Positions 48,480-58,801 of a stretch of 64,000 bases of DNA are shown one piece after another. The translations under genes were made by a program, and so were the position numbers. Numbering within the stretch: the stretch's first letter is position 1; every line of letters begins with the position of its first letter. The notes beneath the pieces were generated by a model. The model saw only the letters and a list, made by a program, of their open reading frames with translations, had not been told where the DNA came from and made no database searches. The stretch covers positions 47,509,835-47,573,834 of the forward strand of contig CM031600.1 of the NCBI GenBank assembly GCA_018398815.1, read 5' to 3'. The DNA is from Conus ventricosus (Eukaryota; Mollusca; Gastropoda; Neogastropoda; Conidae).

Positions 48480-49640
48480 GTGAAAAGGGAGAGATCAGGT
48501 CATCTCCTCATCAACGTCCTCCCAAGGAGCGAATTTGTTATTCAGCTTCACTGGAGTGTGTTGGTCTACAGACCTGCTGGCAGACTTGCCAACAGGCGAA
48601 GAAGGTCTGGATTTGGAGATGGTGGTGTTTCTTCCTCATCTCCACCCATCTCCACACTGGGTTTTGAACTCCCTTGCCCGCACGGCACGGGACTGAGGAT
48701 TCGAGGTGGGGTGCTGGCTTTTAATTTGCCCAGCAGCAGATGTTGTAGACTGCTGGGAGTCTGAGGGGTGGCGATTTTTTGCCTCCACCAGGGGCATTCC
48801 ATTTTGGGTTGGAGGTGGTGGACCTGCTACCACCAGAACTGACAGATCTTACTTGCAATGTCTTCAAAACATGAATTCATCAGTCTGGCAGCAGACGACC
48901 TAGTAAAAACTGTGGGAATTTTCTTTACAGCCGAAGCATAGGAGAAGCTGTCGGTTACTGCCCACAACCTGTTTCCGGCTTCAAAAAATGAGATCTTCTT
49001 TTCCGTTTTGACACTTGGATAGGAACTTCTTGAATCCAAAGAGGACAGTTTCGTGAAGAGGAGGGATGGTCGCCACCCGCAGTTGCACAATGTGCCGGAT
49101 CTTTGCACGGGGCCCATCATGGGTTTCCTTGCAGCAAAACCACCCCACCTCCTGCCCAGAACAGCGGTCCCTGACATGGCCAAACCTCTGGCACCTAAAG
49201 CACCTCAACGGGGACGGCACATAACAGCTTTAACACGAACATTCAGGTAGCCGACTTTGATGACCGGAGGCAGCACAGGGTTTTCAGAATGTCAAAAGAG
49301 GGGGTTGGTGGCCACTCTTTCTGCACCCTTTTTACTGTCACCCTGCGCACCTCCGTCACAATCCTGGGACGCCAGCTCCGATTTGATCTTGCCTCTGTGA
49401 CACCAGATAAATCCCGGCAGCGAATCACGGGCCTTTCGATGAATTTAACTGTTTGTGGGAGTTACCTTGTCTCCCTGTCCACAAGTTTTCATTGCCTTCA
49501 GCAGCTGTTCGACGTTTTTTTGTCTACATTGAAGGGAATGAGCTTTGATCTTTTGATGGATGGGGTCACGCTAAACCCTGAAAGCCCTTTTGGATAGCAA
49601 AAGGGCTCAGAGCTGAAAGGGGTCTTTCCTGCTCCGTCCC
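48480..49640 (-). pseudogene. I/Nimb-like ORF1 gag-like protein with CCHC knuckle
   Basis: This is the RNA-binding first frame of the LINE. A piece at 49,243-49,428 reads VIRCRDLSGVTEA-like and RRVTVKRV, the conserved region before the zinc knuckle in these ORF1 proteins. The knuckle CFRCQRFGHVRDRC (C-X2-C-X4-H-X4-C) is at about 49,160-49,202, followed in another frame by the second and third cysteine-rich parts (CNCG and SSSRNCPLW-like). ISFFEAGNRLWAV and FSYASAV follow at 48,925-49,010. Frameshifts separate each block. Confidence 0.72.
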
Positions 49641-50510
49641 TTCCATTACGAGCCAGGAAGCCCAGAATCCTGTCCTTTGTCGTACCTCAGTATCTGAATC
49701 ACTGTCACCTTCGAAATCCCCTGAAACAGGGGTGCTGCCTCCTCTTCCTTTTGGGGGGGATATGTTTTAAAGAAGCCTATTTAGTTTATTGTAATTCATC
49801 CCTCCCTTACCCACCCACCTTGGGTCCAACTAAGGGGCCAGGCCAAGCCAACCAATGTCTTGACCCCTTCCAGGCTTCGGGAGAATATACGACAACAGAA
49901 AACCACCAACCCTATCCCCCCTGATCATGCCAACTCCCGGGACAGAGAGCTGAGCACTGCAGGGGTTCACATGGCCAGCAGGGGGACTGCCTGTCTTGAC
50001 CCAGCCCCAAGAAGGGAGCCGATTAGTACACCCGGCCAAAGTGTACTCCTGTCTAGGAGAGGTCCGAGCCAAAGTGATGTGTTGAGAGCGCTGGCTCTCT
50101 CAACCACCAGGATCTCATTCCCCTCCGACACAGGTCACAACCGCACGGCATACGCGGCGGATCTTAAGGAGACCACAGAGAGAAAAGGAGTGTGTAAAAG
50201 AAGACTTGAAGGGAGACGAAGATAGAAAAGGGCCAAATAAGGAAGGCAGAAAACAAGAAAGGAGAAAGGCGGGTTACTCTTAGTCAGGATCCTCACCCTT
50301 AGCCTATCTGACATGGGAAGCCCTACCAGGGGCATCAACTTCTTACCACGTTTCGCTAGGCCATACAGCATCTTCACCTCTCAGGCCTACAAGCAGTGTG
50401 AAAAAACCCAGCCTATCTCCCAAGTATTGATGCCCCCGCCAGCAAAGCCTAAGGGATCACTGGACCACGCAAGCCCTCCGACCACGACAAGGTCGCAACC
50501 CCCGGAGGGC

Positions 50511-50522
50511 GCGGCTGCAAGG
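50511..50522. repeat. 12-bp target-site duplication, right copy
   Basis: GCGGCTGCAAGG matches 44,719-44,730 exactly. Confidence 0.85.
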
Positions 50523-50569
50523 GAAAGAAATCCCGTCCACCACCCGTGGCGGACACGGCTGATAAAGGT

Positions 50570-50790
50570 TAAATGCTTTTCTCTCTCTCTCGCTTTTCTC
50601 TTTCTCGTTGTGGTCTTTTTTTTTTTTTTAATGTTTTCATTATTTTTTTCTGGTCATCCGACGTTTTTTTTTTCTTTCTTTTTTGATCAGAAAAAAAAAA
50701 TTCTGCCTAGTTACTTTTACTTAGTGGGTAAAGAGAAAGAAGAAAACCTTCCCCTGATTGACAGAGAGAAAGAAGACAACCTTCCCCTCA
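50570..50790. repeat. CT-rich and poly-T low-complexity with short duplicated unit
   Basis: (CT)n and poly-T tracts precede two nearly identical 33-bp units containing GAGAAAGAAGA and ACCTTCCCCT (50,728-50,795). No gene is seen. Confidence 0.6.
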
Positions 50791-50906
50791 TCTAGCTATT
50801 AAAACAGACATGAATCAGAAGACTGAACAATTTGAAAGAGTAGCTGAAGAAGCAAAAGAAACCAAGTGGCAACAGTTTTGTCTGTCACTTAATTATGACA
50901 CAACAC

Positions 50907-51460
50907 AAATGTTGTTGTCTCTGCTTCAAGATTTTCACTGGCGATGCCCCTGCCTATCTTTCCGATCTCCTTCAAGTATATGTCCCATCACGAACGCTCC
51001 GCTCCTCCACCGACACCAGGACCTTCAGCTTTCCCAGTTTTCCGTCCCCATCGTAAACAGCATGGCGAACGAGCTTTCTCATACGCAGCTCCCAAACTCT
51101 GGAATAAACTCCCCTATGACTTAAGACATTCTCAAACCTTTTCTTCCTTCAAACCTCCCTGAAAACCCACCTTTTCAAACAATACTAAGAAGACAGTCAT
51201 TACCAGATAGTTGATTGACTCTTGTTGCTTCTGTGGATCGCTTAGTATTTTGTGCTTGTTGCGGCTGTTGTGTATTGTGTGTCTGTGCGTGAGAGTGTGT
51301 GTGCGCGTGGGAGATAATGGGAGAGAGCCTTTGTTTTTCATTTCTGAGCCGTTTTTCAATGCATTTTCTTTACATTTAGCAATTGTATTTTTTCTGCCTT
51401 TGTAAAGCGCCTTGTGCCGTGGAAGGCGCTATATAAATCCCCATTATTATTATTATTATT
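50907..51460 (+). mobile_element. L2-like LINE 3' fragment, nested, TSD AACAC
   Basis: A 554-bp 5'-truncated insertion. Its coding end reads DAPAYLSDLL and then ERAFSYAAPKLWNKLPYDLR, the standard C-terminal block of L2-type RT proteins. Its 3' end has a short stem (AAAGCGCCTTG with AAGGCGCTATATAAAT) and an (ATT)n tail. AACAC occurs directly on both sides (50,902-50,906 and 51,461-51,465). Removing the insert rejoins the host LINE as LNYDT-TLTQFWHF, which proves the order of events. Confidence 0.88.
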
Positions 51461-51599
51461 AACACTGACTCAGTTCTGGCACTTTCATAGTCGCATGGAA
51501 GGAAAAAACAAAACAACGCAACCACAGATAGCTTAGACGCTGATGGGATCACAAAACTGAAAACAAATTTAGAGAAAGGGTCGGCTCTACTTAAATGTT

Positions 51600-53817
51600 T
51601 CATAAAACAGAGTGATCAAAGAAATTTGGAGGAAAGGAAGAAATATTTGATTTTGACCAATTTAAACCAACACCTAGCCCAGACTGACATTGATGACGAA
51701 ATCACAGTATCTGAACTGGATGACGCAATAGCTGGATGCACTAAGGATAGTGCTCCAGGACCAGACAAAGTAAGGTATGCAGATATCAAACAGCTCTCAC
51801 AAGAGGAGAGAGCCAAACTCTTCAGTCTGTACAAGGAGAGTTTTGATAAAGGCTGGACACACAGCTACCTGAAAGCTTTACCAAAGCCAGGAAAAGATCA
51901 TCATCAGCTAAATCAGTAAATGGCTGCCGCATACTCACTATACAAAATATAGCAGGAAAGCTCATGGAACGAATCATAGCAAGAAAACTCGCAAGAGATC
52001 TTGAAAGTCAGCAAATCCTCCCATCAAATCAAGGAGGCTACAGAACAGGTAAAAGTACATGGGAAAATGCAGCCGCTTTTGCCTATGAAGTGTACGAAGG
52101 ATTCTAAAGAAAGGAAGAAACACTAGCTGTTGCAATAGATCTGGAAGATGCATACAACAAAGTCCAGTTCTCGCTTCTCATGGAACTACTCCTTGACTAT
52201 GGAGTCAGCAAGACACTCACGCGATGGATAGCAGCGGCACTTCGGGAGCGAACCGTCATCCTACAATTTGGAAATTGGACTTCTGAACCTCATAAACTTT
52301 CTATGGGATTACCTCAAGGTTCTCCTCTTTCGATTCCCCTGTTTTGTACAATGTTTACACTAAAGGCCTTGCAGACCTCAACAGAAACGGACTTGCCCAA
52401 GTGTTCACATTTGCAGATGACGGCCTGATCTACAAAACATCAAAGAATGCTGAAGAAAGAACGAAAGCAGTACAGCAACAGCTGAACAACATTGCTCAGT
52501 GGTGTCAAGAAACTGGATCGTCCATCAACCCTACAAAAGCCCAGACATTAGTCTGCACTCTCAACAACAAGACATCAGGACAAGTACCCTCACCCTCCTT
52601 CAATAGAATACCAACTGAATCAACTAACAGCCTTCGCTATTTGGGTGTAGGCTTTGACAGAATGCTAACCTTTAAAAAGCATGTTGAGAATATTTTTCTT
52701 AAATGCAAAAAAGGCCTATCTGCCGTGAAAACAATGGCAGCTAAAGGCATTGAACAGCGCCATCTCTACCACGCACTTGTACTCAGTATGATAGATTATG
52801 GGTTAGGACTTACAATACTGTCCAACAGCAACCTTCTCAAATTAGAAAGAATTCAAAATGAAGCAATGAGATTGATCCTGGGAACCACAAAGGACACATC
52901 TGTTGAAACTATGCGATACCTGCTCGACCTTCCTTCAATGCAGACAAGACACAAGCTGGAACAGGTGAACCGTGAAGGCATATTTAAAAGCCCTTGAAAA
53001 TCCCCAAAACCTACTTCATGCGGCGGTCAAGGAAACAAAAGGCACTCGGCTAGGACGTGGAAAGTCATGGATGGGACAGGCAGAAGCCAGTATACATACA
53101 GCTTGTGTGCCAGTTAGCAGAACTCAAAGAAACCAAGGAATGGGAGAAATATCCAGACCACTTGAAGTACCTCTACCAAATTGCCATCGCTCCAGAACTT
53201 GGAAGACATTGTCGCGAATGGCCAGAAGGCAAAACCAACGCAGAAATTCAGATGCTGGTAGAAGACCTTTGCACAAAAGATGATATTTTGATATACACTG
53301 ACAGTTCTGTCACCAAAGGTAAGTCAGGCTGGGGATACACAGTGAAGCAAAACGGCCGAACTATCCAAGAAGACAATGATAACTAACAATGGAGGTAAGC
53401 AGTGACACAAGCACTCCACTGGCTTACATCCACAAGCCAGCTTCAAACTCAACAAGCCATGATACTGACCGACTCAATGAACCTACTTCAGAAAGTGAAA
53501 AGTGGAATGGGAAGCCCTGCTTGGAATGAACTAATGCACAGCCTTCCATTGGACAGACTCATATGGATACACTGCCCTGGACATGCTGGAGTTAAAGGAA
53601 ATGAGAGAGCAGACACACTGGCTGGCAAGGCAACTATAAGAACTGGATTACAGCTTGGCCGATCTGATGTGATAAGAAATCTGAAGAATCACTTAAGCAA
53701 ACAAGAGCAAAGCCACTATACAGACCATCTTTCAGATCTGAACATCAAGAGAAGAAGTGGACGCACTTCCAGACTTAAGGGCAGAGCAAGAAACATCACC
53801 AACCAAACATTTGAATA
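51600..53817 (+). pseudogene. LINE reverse transcriptase and RNase H (broken)
   Basis: RT fingers give APGPDKVRYADIKQL (about 51,750), WTHSYLKALPKPGKD, then GKLMERIIARKLARDL, LPSNQGGYRTGKSTWENAAA, AVAIDLEDAYNKVQF (about 52,130) and MGLPQGSPLS (about 52,300). The catalytic motif FTFADDGLIY is at about 52,408. The thumb (RYLGVGFDRMLTF, IEQRHLYHALVLS) runs to 52,980. RNase H has LIYTDSSVT (53,287), TMEV, MILTDSMNLLQKVKSG (53,458) and HCPGHAGVKGNERAD (53,575), so its four acidic positions and the histidine are present. Stops at 51,917 and 52,106, frameshifts near 52,340 and 52,985, and a stop near 53,385 inactivate it. This is old damage in clean sequence. Confidence 0.85.
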
Positions 53818-53828
53818 ATCTCAAGGCC

Positions 53829-55252
53829 TGTCTCTAATCTCCCATTTCTTTCCAAACTGATTGAAAAAGTTGTTCTCGCTCAACTGTCTGAACATCTCTC
53901 TGTAAACAATCTCTGGTACTCTAACCAGTCAGCCTACCGGGCTGGCCATAGCACCGAGACAGCGCTCCTTAAGATAGCAAACGATCTCCTCACAGCTGTT
54001 GATGAAAACAAAGTTTCTCTTCTCTCTCTCTTAGATTTGTCTGCTGCTTTTGATACAATAGATCACTCCATTCTTCTCTCAAGACTCAACACTTCTTTTG
54101 GTCTTTCTGGTTCTGTCCTTTCCTGGTTCTCTTTATATCTCTCTGATCGCACGCAAACTGTTTCAGTGAAAGGTGTTAAGTCTCCAGCAAGAGCACTTCA
54201 GTTTGGTGTTCCTCAGGGATCTGTCCTGGGACCGGTTTTGTTTGTGCTGTACACCCAGCCTCTCTCGGCCATTATCAGCCAACACTCTCTCCTTCACCAT
54301 AGCTTTTCAGATGACAACCAGCTGTATATCTCTGCCCATATCAGTCAGCTTCATGAAATAATCTCCTCTTCTCAAGCATGCATTACCGATGTTAAATCAT
54401 GGATGCACAATAACAAGCTACAACTTAACGCAGACAAAACTGAAATAATCCTCATTGCTTCGAAACACACTTTTAGAACTCATTCTCTCCCTATTTCTAT
54501 AAATGTTGATGGAAATGAAATAAATCTATCAGTGTCTGTTCGTAACCTCGGCGTTACACTCGACCAAACTATCTCTTTCAAACAACATATCTCTAATGTG
54601 TGCAAGTCCTGCTACCTTGAACTTCGTAGAATGAGCTCAGTTCGCCGCTTTCTTACTCAAAATGCTCTGAAGACTCTAATCTGTGCTTTTGTCCTGTCTC
54701 GGCTCGACTATTTAACTCCCTCCTTGCCGGTTGTCCCTTAACGCTCATCTCTAAACTTCAAAAAGTTCAGAACAATGCTGCCCGTCTGATCTCCCGCTCC
54801 TCTAGATCTGATCACATATCACCAATTCTGTCTTCCTTACACTGGCTCCCAATTCAGTCTCGCATTGACTTTAAAGTTCTCCTCCTGGTTTTTCTAAATC
54901 ACTGAATAATCTGGCTCCCTCCTACCTCTCTGACCTCCTCCATCTCTATGTTCCGTCTCGCAACTTACGCTCATCCACCGATTCTCGTCTGCTTCGGCTT
55001 CCCTCCGCTCGCCTGAAAACTTCAGGCCAACGATCTTTCTCTTACCAGGCACCTGCTCTGTGGAATAGTCTCCCTTCTTCATTGCGTAACACGGACTCTT
55101 TAGAGACTTTTAAAACCTCCCTAAAGACACATCTTTTCCCTCGGACTGATTAACGATATCCAGTTACCACTGTGCGCGTGTTTGCTGGTGTTGAACTGCT
55201 CCTGTGTCTGTCTGCGTGTGAGAGTCCCCCCCCCCCCCCCCCCCCCCCCGGC

Positions 55253-55285
<33 letters not shown>

Positions 55286-55400
55286 TGCACGCGCTTTGAA
55301 TTAGAATTATAATTTTTATCATGTTTTTCTGTAATATGCGCTTTGGGCTCTTGCGAGGTAAAGCGCTCTATAAATATCCTTTTACATTACATTACATTTA
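53829..55400 (+). mobile_element. L2-like LINE, 5'-truncated, nested, TSD CAAGGCC
   Basis: A 1,572-bp insertion bracketed by exact CAAGGCC copies (53,822-53,828 and 55,401-55,407). It opens inside the RT at RPVSNLPFLSKLIEKVV. It then shows [53 protein letters not shown] (54,208) and SFSDDNQLYIS, where the usual ADD of the catalytic motif reads SDD. The 234-codon frame 54,037-54,741 ends in a stop, after which broken pieces give the L2-type C-terminus. The 3' end has AATATGCGCTTTGGG...AAAGCGCTCTATAAATATCC and a TTACAT-repeat tail. A poly-C/(GT)n microsatellite (55,227-55,283) lies in its 3' region. Confidence 0.88.
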
Positions 55401-55544
55401 CAAGGCCAACATTGCGAAGACTCCTACAGACTGGGGCAAACTCATACTGGGCCTTTCCAATAACAGACACAAAAGATGAAACGCATGTCAACTGAGATAA
55501 GACTATGGGTCCCTCGGGGCCCCCAGCACGTGCTGTAGACGCTG

Positions 55545-56670
55545 GTCTGTGTTCATCACTGTGATGATGCCAGCGTATTAATTGGAGAGTCCATGGACAT
55601 CATGACTGTGCAGACGTTGGTGTGTGAGTGGGGCGGGGGGGGGGGGGGAGGAGTGAGTGTGTGCGGTGTGTAGGGTGTGTGTGCGTGCGTTGCGTGCGTG
55701 CGTGTGTGCGTGTGTGCGTGGTGGTGTCGTGGTGTGTGTGTGTGCGCATGTGTATACATGTGTGTGTGTTCATCAGTGGGGTAATGCTAGCGTGTTAGTT
55801 GGAGAGTCCACGTATGTGTGTGTACAAGCGTTGGTATGTGAGTACATGTGTGAGAGAGTGAGTGTGTGAGTGTATGTGTGTGTGTGTGTGTGTTTGTACG
55901 CGTGTGTGCATGTGTTTCTGTGTGTGTGTTTGTGTGTGTGTGTGTGCACGCATGGAGTGGATGTGAGGGGAGGAGTTGCTGTTCTTACTGTTATGTGTAT
56001 GCATTTGCATGCGCGTGTGCGCATGCATGTATATGTTGTATTTGATGTTCTTGTTCTTCTTCCTGATCCTAAGTCATCTTCTGAATATTCACGCATGCAG
56101 TCACTACACACACACACACACAACACACACAATGCACACACACATGCACGCGCACACACACACGCACGCGCGTGCCCACTCACACACACACACAAACGTG
56201 TGCGCGTATGTTCGCTCACTCCTACCCACACACATATACACATGTGTGCATGTGCACGTCCACACCCACACATGTGCGCACATACATGCATGTATACACA
56301 TAAGTGCACAAAAGCACACACACACGCACATGCCCACATACAAAGACACACACTATACACACAGATTTGTACACATATAGCCTATATGCAGATACATGTG
56401 CCCACACAAACCCATAAATTGCACACACACACACACACAACACACACACATCACACGCACTTCTGAACACGCAGACACACGCACACATACATGCAGGCAC
56501 ACACACACGCACACACACAAGCACACACATGCCACACACGCAACACACACACAGCTGCGCGCATGCACACACACACGCCTGTGCGCACACACACACACAC
56601 ACGCCTACGCACACACATGAGCCCATGCCCACACATCATACACACATGTGTCAATTCACTTCGCACACAT
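55545..56670. repeat. 1.1-kb GT-rich then CA-rich inverted microsatellite block
   Basis: About 400 bp of imperfect (GT)n/(GC)n words (55,620-56,035) is followed, after a 65-bp spacer, by about 570 bp of imperfect (CA)n with GCACAC and ACACGC words (56,100-56,670). The halves are roughly complementary and could fold back. A diverged direct repeat is also present: GCCAGCGTATTAATTGGAGA at 55,568 and GCTAGCGTGTTAGTTGGAGA at 55,786, a period of about 218 bp. Several long open frames (up to 198 codons) on both strands come only from the repeat. Confidence 0.85.
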
Positions 56671-56703
56671 TAAACAAAAATACAAACATGGTAGGTAGGC
56701 ACA

Positions 56704-56905
56704 CAAGGTCTGACCAGCGCGTTGGGCTAATGCGTTGGTCAGACATCCGCCGAGTCATAGCCACGAGACCCTCTTCTTCTATTGTCTCATCTTAGTTGTT
56801 AATTCATTTATCCATCAGCTTCAAATCATGCGTAATGTGTTCTCAAAATGTAGCGGATGTGGTGTAGCATATATGGACCGCACGCAGTGATGCCTCCTTG
56901 AGGAC
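56704..56905 (+). mobile_element. SINE-like remnant with 5' hairpin
   Basis: GTCTGACCAGCGC at 56,708-56,720 pairs with GCGTTGGTCAGAC at 56,732-56,744 (12 of 13 matched, 11-base loop). About 110 bp further on, GCGGATGTGGTGTAGCATAT and CACGCAGTGATGCCTCCTTG resemble the core of a repeat I associate with molluscan SINEs. The name and clade are not certain. The middle part looks interrupted. Confidence 0.4.
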
Positions 56906-57275
56906 AGAAAAAAAAGCAAGGCTCTCCATGTTCTATAAAATCAAGAACAACTTAGTCAGCTGCCCGAGGTTGAAACAGCAGCTCCAACCTCCCAAGCAGA
57001 GAGAGCGACGAAGTCATGATCAGCAGTTCAAACAATTAGCTGCACACACCGACTACCGGCTGATGTCGTTCCTCCCAAGAACAATTGTGGACTGGACTCC
57101 CCCAGGATACTGTTGATGCCAAAACCCCCGACACATTTGTGGCATGGGTCAACAGGCATCTTCAGTAGATTTCTACATAAAGTGTCTTGTTGTGTGAATG
57201 GATCAGTGGAAGGTGTGGCTGGCCTGAGTTGCCTACTGCAACCTGGGGCCAACTAGTTCATAGTAATGGATGAAA
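56906..57275 (+). mobile_element. LINE 3' fragment (CR1/jockey-like RT C-terminus)
   Basis: A frame at 56,898-57,116 reads KKARLSMFYKIKNNL, then RRSHDQQFKQLAAHTDYR and MSFLPRTIVDW, the typical last part of these RT proteins. After a frameshift DAKTPDTFVAWVNRHLQ follows. No RT core is present, which suggests strong 5' truncation. It resembles the fragment at 60.6-61.2 kb. Confidence 0.7.
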
Positions 57276-57282
57276 AGAGACC

Positions 57283-57782
57283 GTGGTAGCCTGCTGGCAG
57301 CTTCGCACAAGTTTAGCTTTTACCTTTTTTTGTTTTCTTTTGCTTTTTTTGTGTAGGCTAGTGAGCTACAAGTACCTGACTGGAATATATACTGTATCAG
57401 GGAACATCCTTCTGTGCGACCCCCACTCATGCACTCGAGGCCACAGTCTTAAATTGAAAAAACCCTCAGTCAGAAAAGCAGTCCGCCAAAATTTCTTCAG
57501 TGTCCGTGTAGTGAATGCCTGGAACTCTCTGCCTGAATGAGTGGTGTCTGCGCCCACACTGAACGTCTTCAAGACCAGAATCGACAAAGCATGGGCAGAT
57601 TATAAGTTTTCCTTGGACTCCGACTGGTTTCAAGCGCCCAAACCCATGCGCACCAACCTGTTATTAGTTGAGTGTGAAAACAATGAAGATGAAGGGACAA
57701 GCATTGACTGCAGTGACCGGCTGATAGGCGATTAGCCTGACTACAGCTGTATTTCTAAAGTAAAGTAAAGTAAAGTAAGAGT
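57283..57782 (+). mobile_element. LINE 3' fragment with (GTAAA)n tail
   Basis: Frames read YKYLTGIYTVSGN, RGHSLKLKKPSVRKAV and FFSVRVVNAWNSLPE, then after one in-frame TGA VVSAPTLNVFKTRIDKAW. This is the common C-terminal end of endonuclease-reverse transcriptase LINEs in invertebrates. The tail AAGTAAAGTAAAGTAAAGTAAG ends it near 57,780. It is a 5'-truncated copy with one stop. Confidence 0.72.
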
Positions 57783-58800
57783 AGGCAAGATAGGGTGGGG
57801 GTGTCACTTTGTGGTATGAATGCGAGTAATTTCATGTAATGAAATAGGACTTAGAACAGGGCTGTTGTTCTTTTAACAGCAGATCCCCCGTTTCACAGTC
57901 TCAAAATAATCAGCCAGTTGATTGTGGAGACTCTACGGAAGAAGAAGAAAACTGAAATTTGGGTAAAACACTGAATGATTAAACCAGTTTCAGATAGTAA
58001 TTATCTTTTTAGCACCTGATTCTATTCGTTTTTATAATACAGTTGGTCGAAATGTTAAATTTCTTTCTCTTCAGTTAGTACCAGCATCAGACTGTGCCAC
58101 CTAAGTCAGTAAGTGCCTGTCACCCACGACTGTGTTCACCGAGTAAGACTGTCACACTGACTACGCGATCGTCAGTACTGTTTACAGAATACTTACTGGT
58201 TTATTCGCCATTGTCACAAGAAGCAGTCGACCTTCCACGGAATATAAACTACTCCACTACACCGAAAGTCAAATGACAGATAACTGATACAATATTTACT
58301 CTTGATCTAACTCTGTCTAGTTACTTTTCCCGCACGTACGACGCCATTGTGTTTGTAGATTAAAAGCTACATATTTTGGTTTCGTAATATTTGACTCGGC
58401 AAAAGAAAGAATTCTGTACAAATATATCAGCACTTTTTTCGTTTTAAAGCGCGTTCAATTCCTTGTAACAGACGTCTTAGATGTTTTTAGCTCCGTTCAA
58501 TGTTCCCACCTTTCTTCTCCGAAACTCATTGGGAAAAGATTATACCCCCCCCCCCCCCCCCCCCGGGGCAGCACAATACCAACCGGAAGCAAGTGCACGG
58601 CAATCAAATATACAGGTCCGTGTCCACGGTTACAGAGTAGGTCCAAAACACTATTACATTCTCTGTTACACTCTTCTTCTTCTTCTTCTTTCGTTAGTAA
58701 CCACAGTCAAGTGTTTGACTATTATTGTTACGTTTGTCTTCTTCTTCTTCCTAAAATACTGGTTCACTCAAAAACGAGTAGGTCACCAGCGCGCATGTTA
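57783..58800. other. intergenic, nothing recognised
   Basis: AT-rich sequence with a poly-C run (58,547-58,566) and a (CTT)n stretch (58,672-58,690). Open frames at 58,094-58,276 and 58,481-58,801 have no conserved motif. Confidence 0.5.
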
Positions 58801-58801
58801 A

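Larger units (their letters stand above)
44731..50510 (-). mobile_element. near-complete I/Nimb-like LINE with RNase H
   Basis: This is a 5.8-kb non-LTR retrotransposon. On the minus strand, from right to left, it has a GC-rich 5' leader (49.7-50.5 kb), a gag-like ORF1 with a CCHC knuckle, ORF2 with endonuclease, reverse transcriptase and RNase H, and a 3' region with GGTCGGCTGGGC followed by a (TTATC)n tail (44,731-44,750). A perfect 12-bp duplication flanks it, so the boundaries are firm. The order ORF1, EN, RT, RNase H is that of the I group (I, Nimb and relatives). ORF2 is broken many times, partly in homopolymers, so some damage may be sequencing error. An internal poly-A run on the plus strand (44,829-44,853) lies in the 3' region. 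Confidence 0.85.
50791..55520 (+). mobile_element. RNase H-bearing LINE, 5'-truncated, split by two insertions
   Basis: The element starts at about 50,791 within the linker before the RT (FERVAEEAKETKWQQFCLSL). It is interrupted at 50,907-51,460 and again at 53,829-55,400. It resumes with LRRLLQTGANSYWAF at about 55,415-55,460, which is the expected C-terminal block. Read across both insertions it is collinear with a single LINE polyprotein carrying RT and RNase H, of the I/Ingi-like sort. The 3' end is not sharply defined and merges into the repeat block after 55,520. Confidence 0.75.

Noticed and set aside
55556..56673. Cysteine/valine-rich and histidine/threonine-rich open frames
   Set aside because: Translations of GT and CA microsatellites in all frames.
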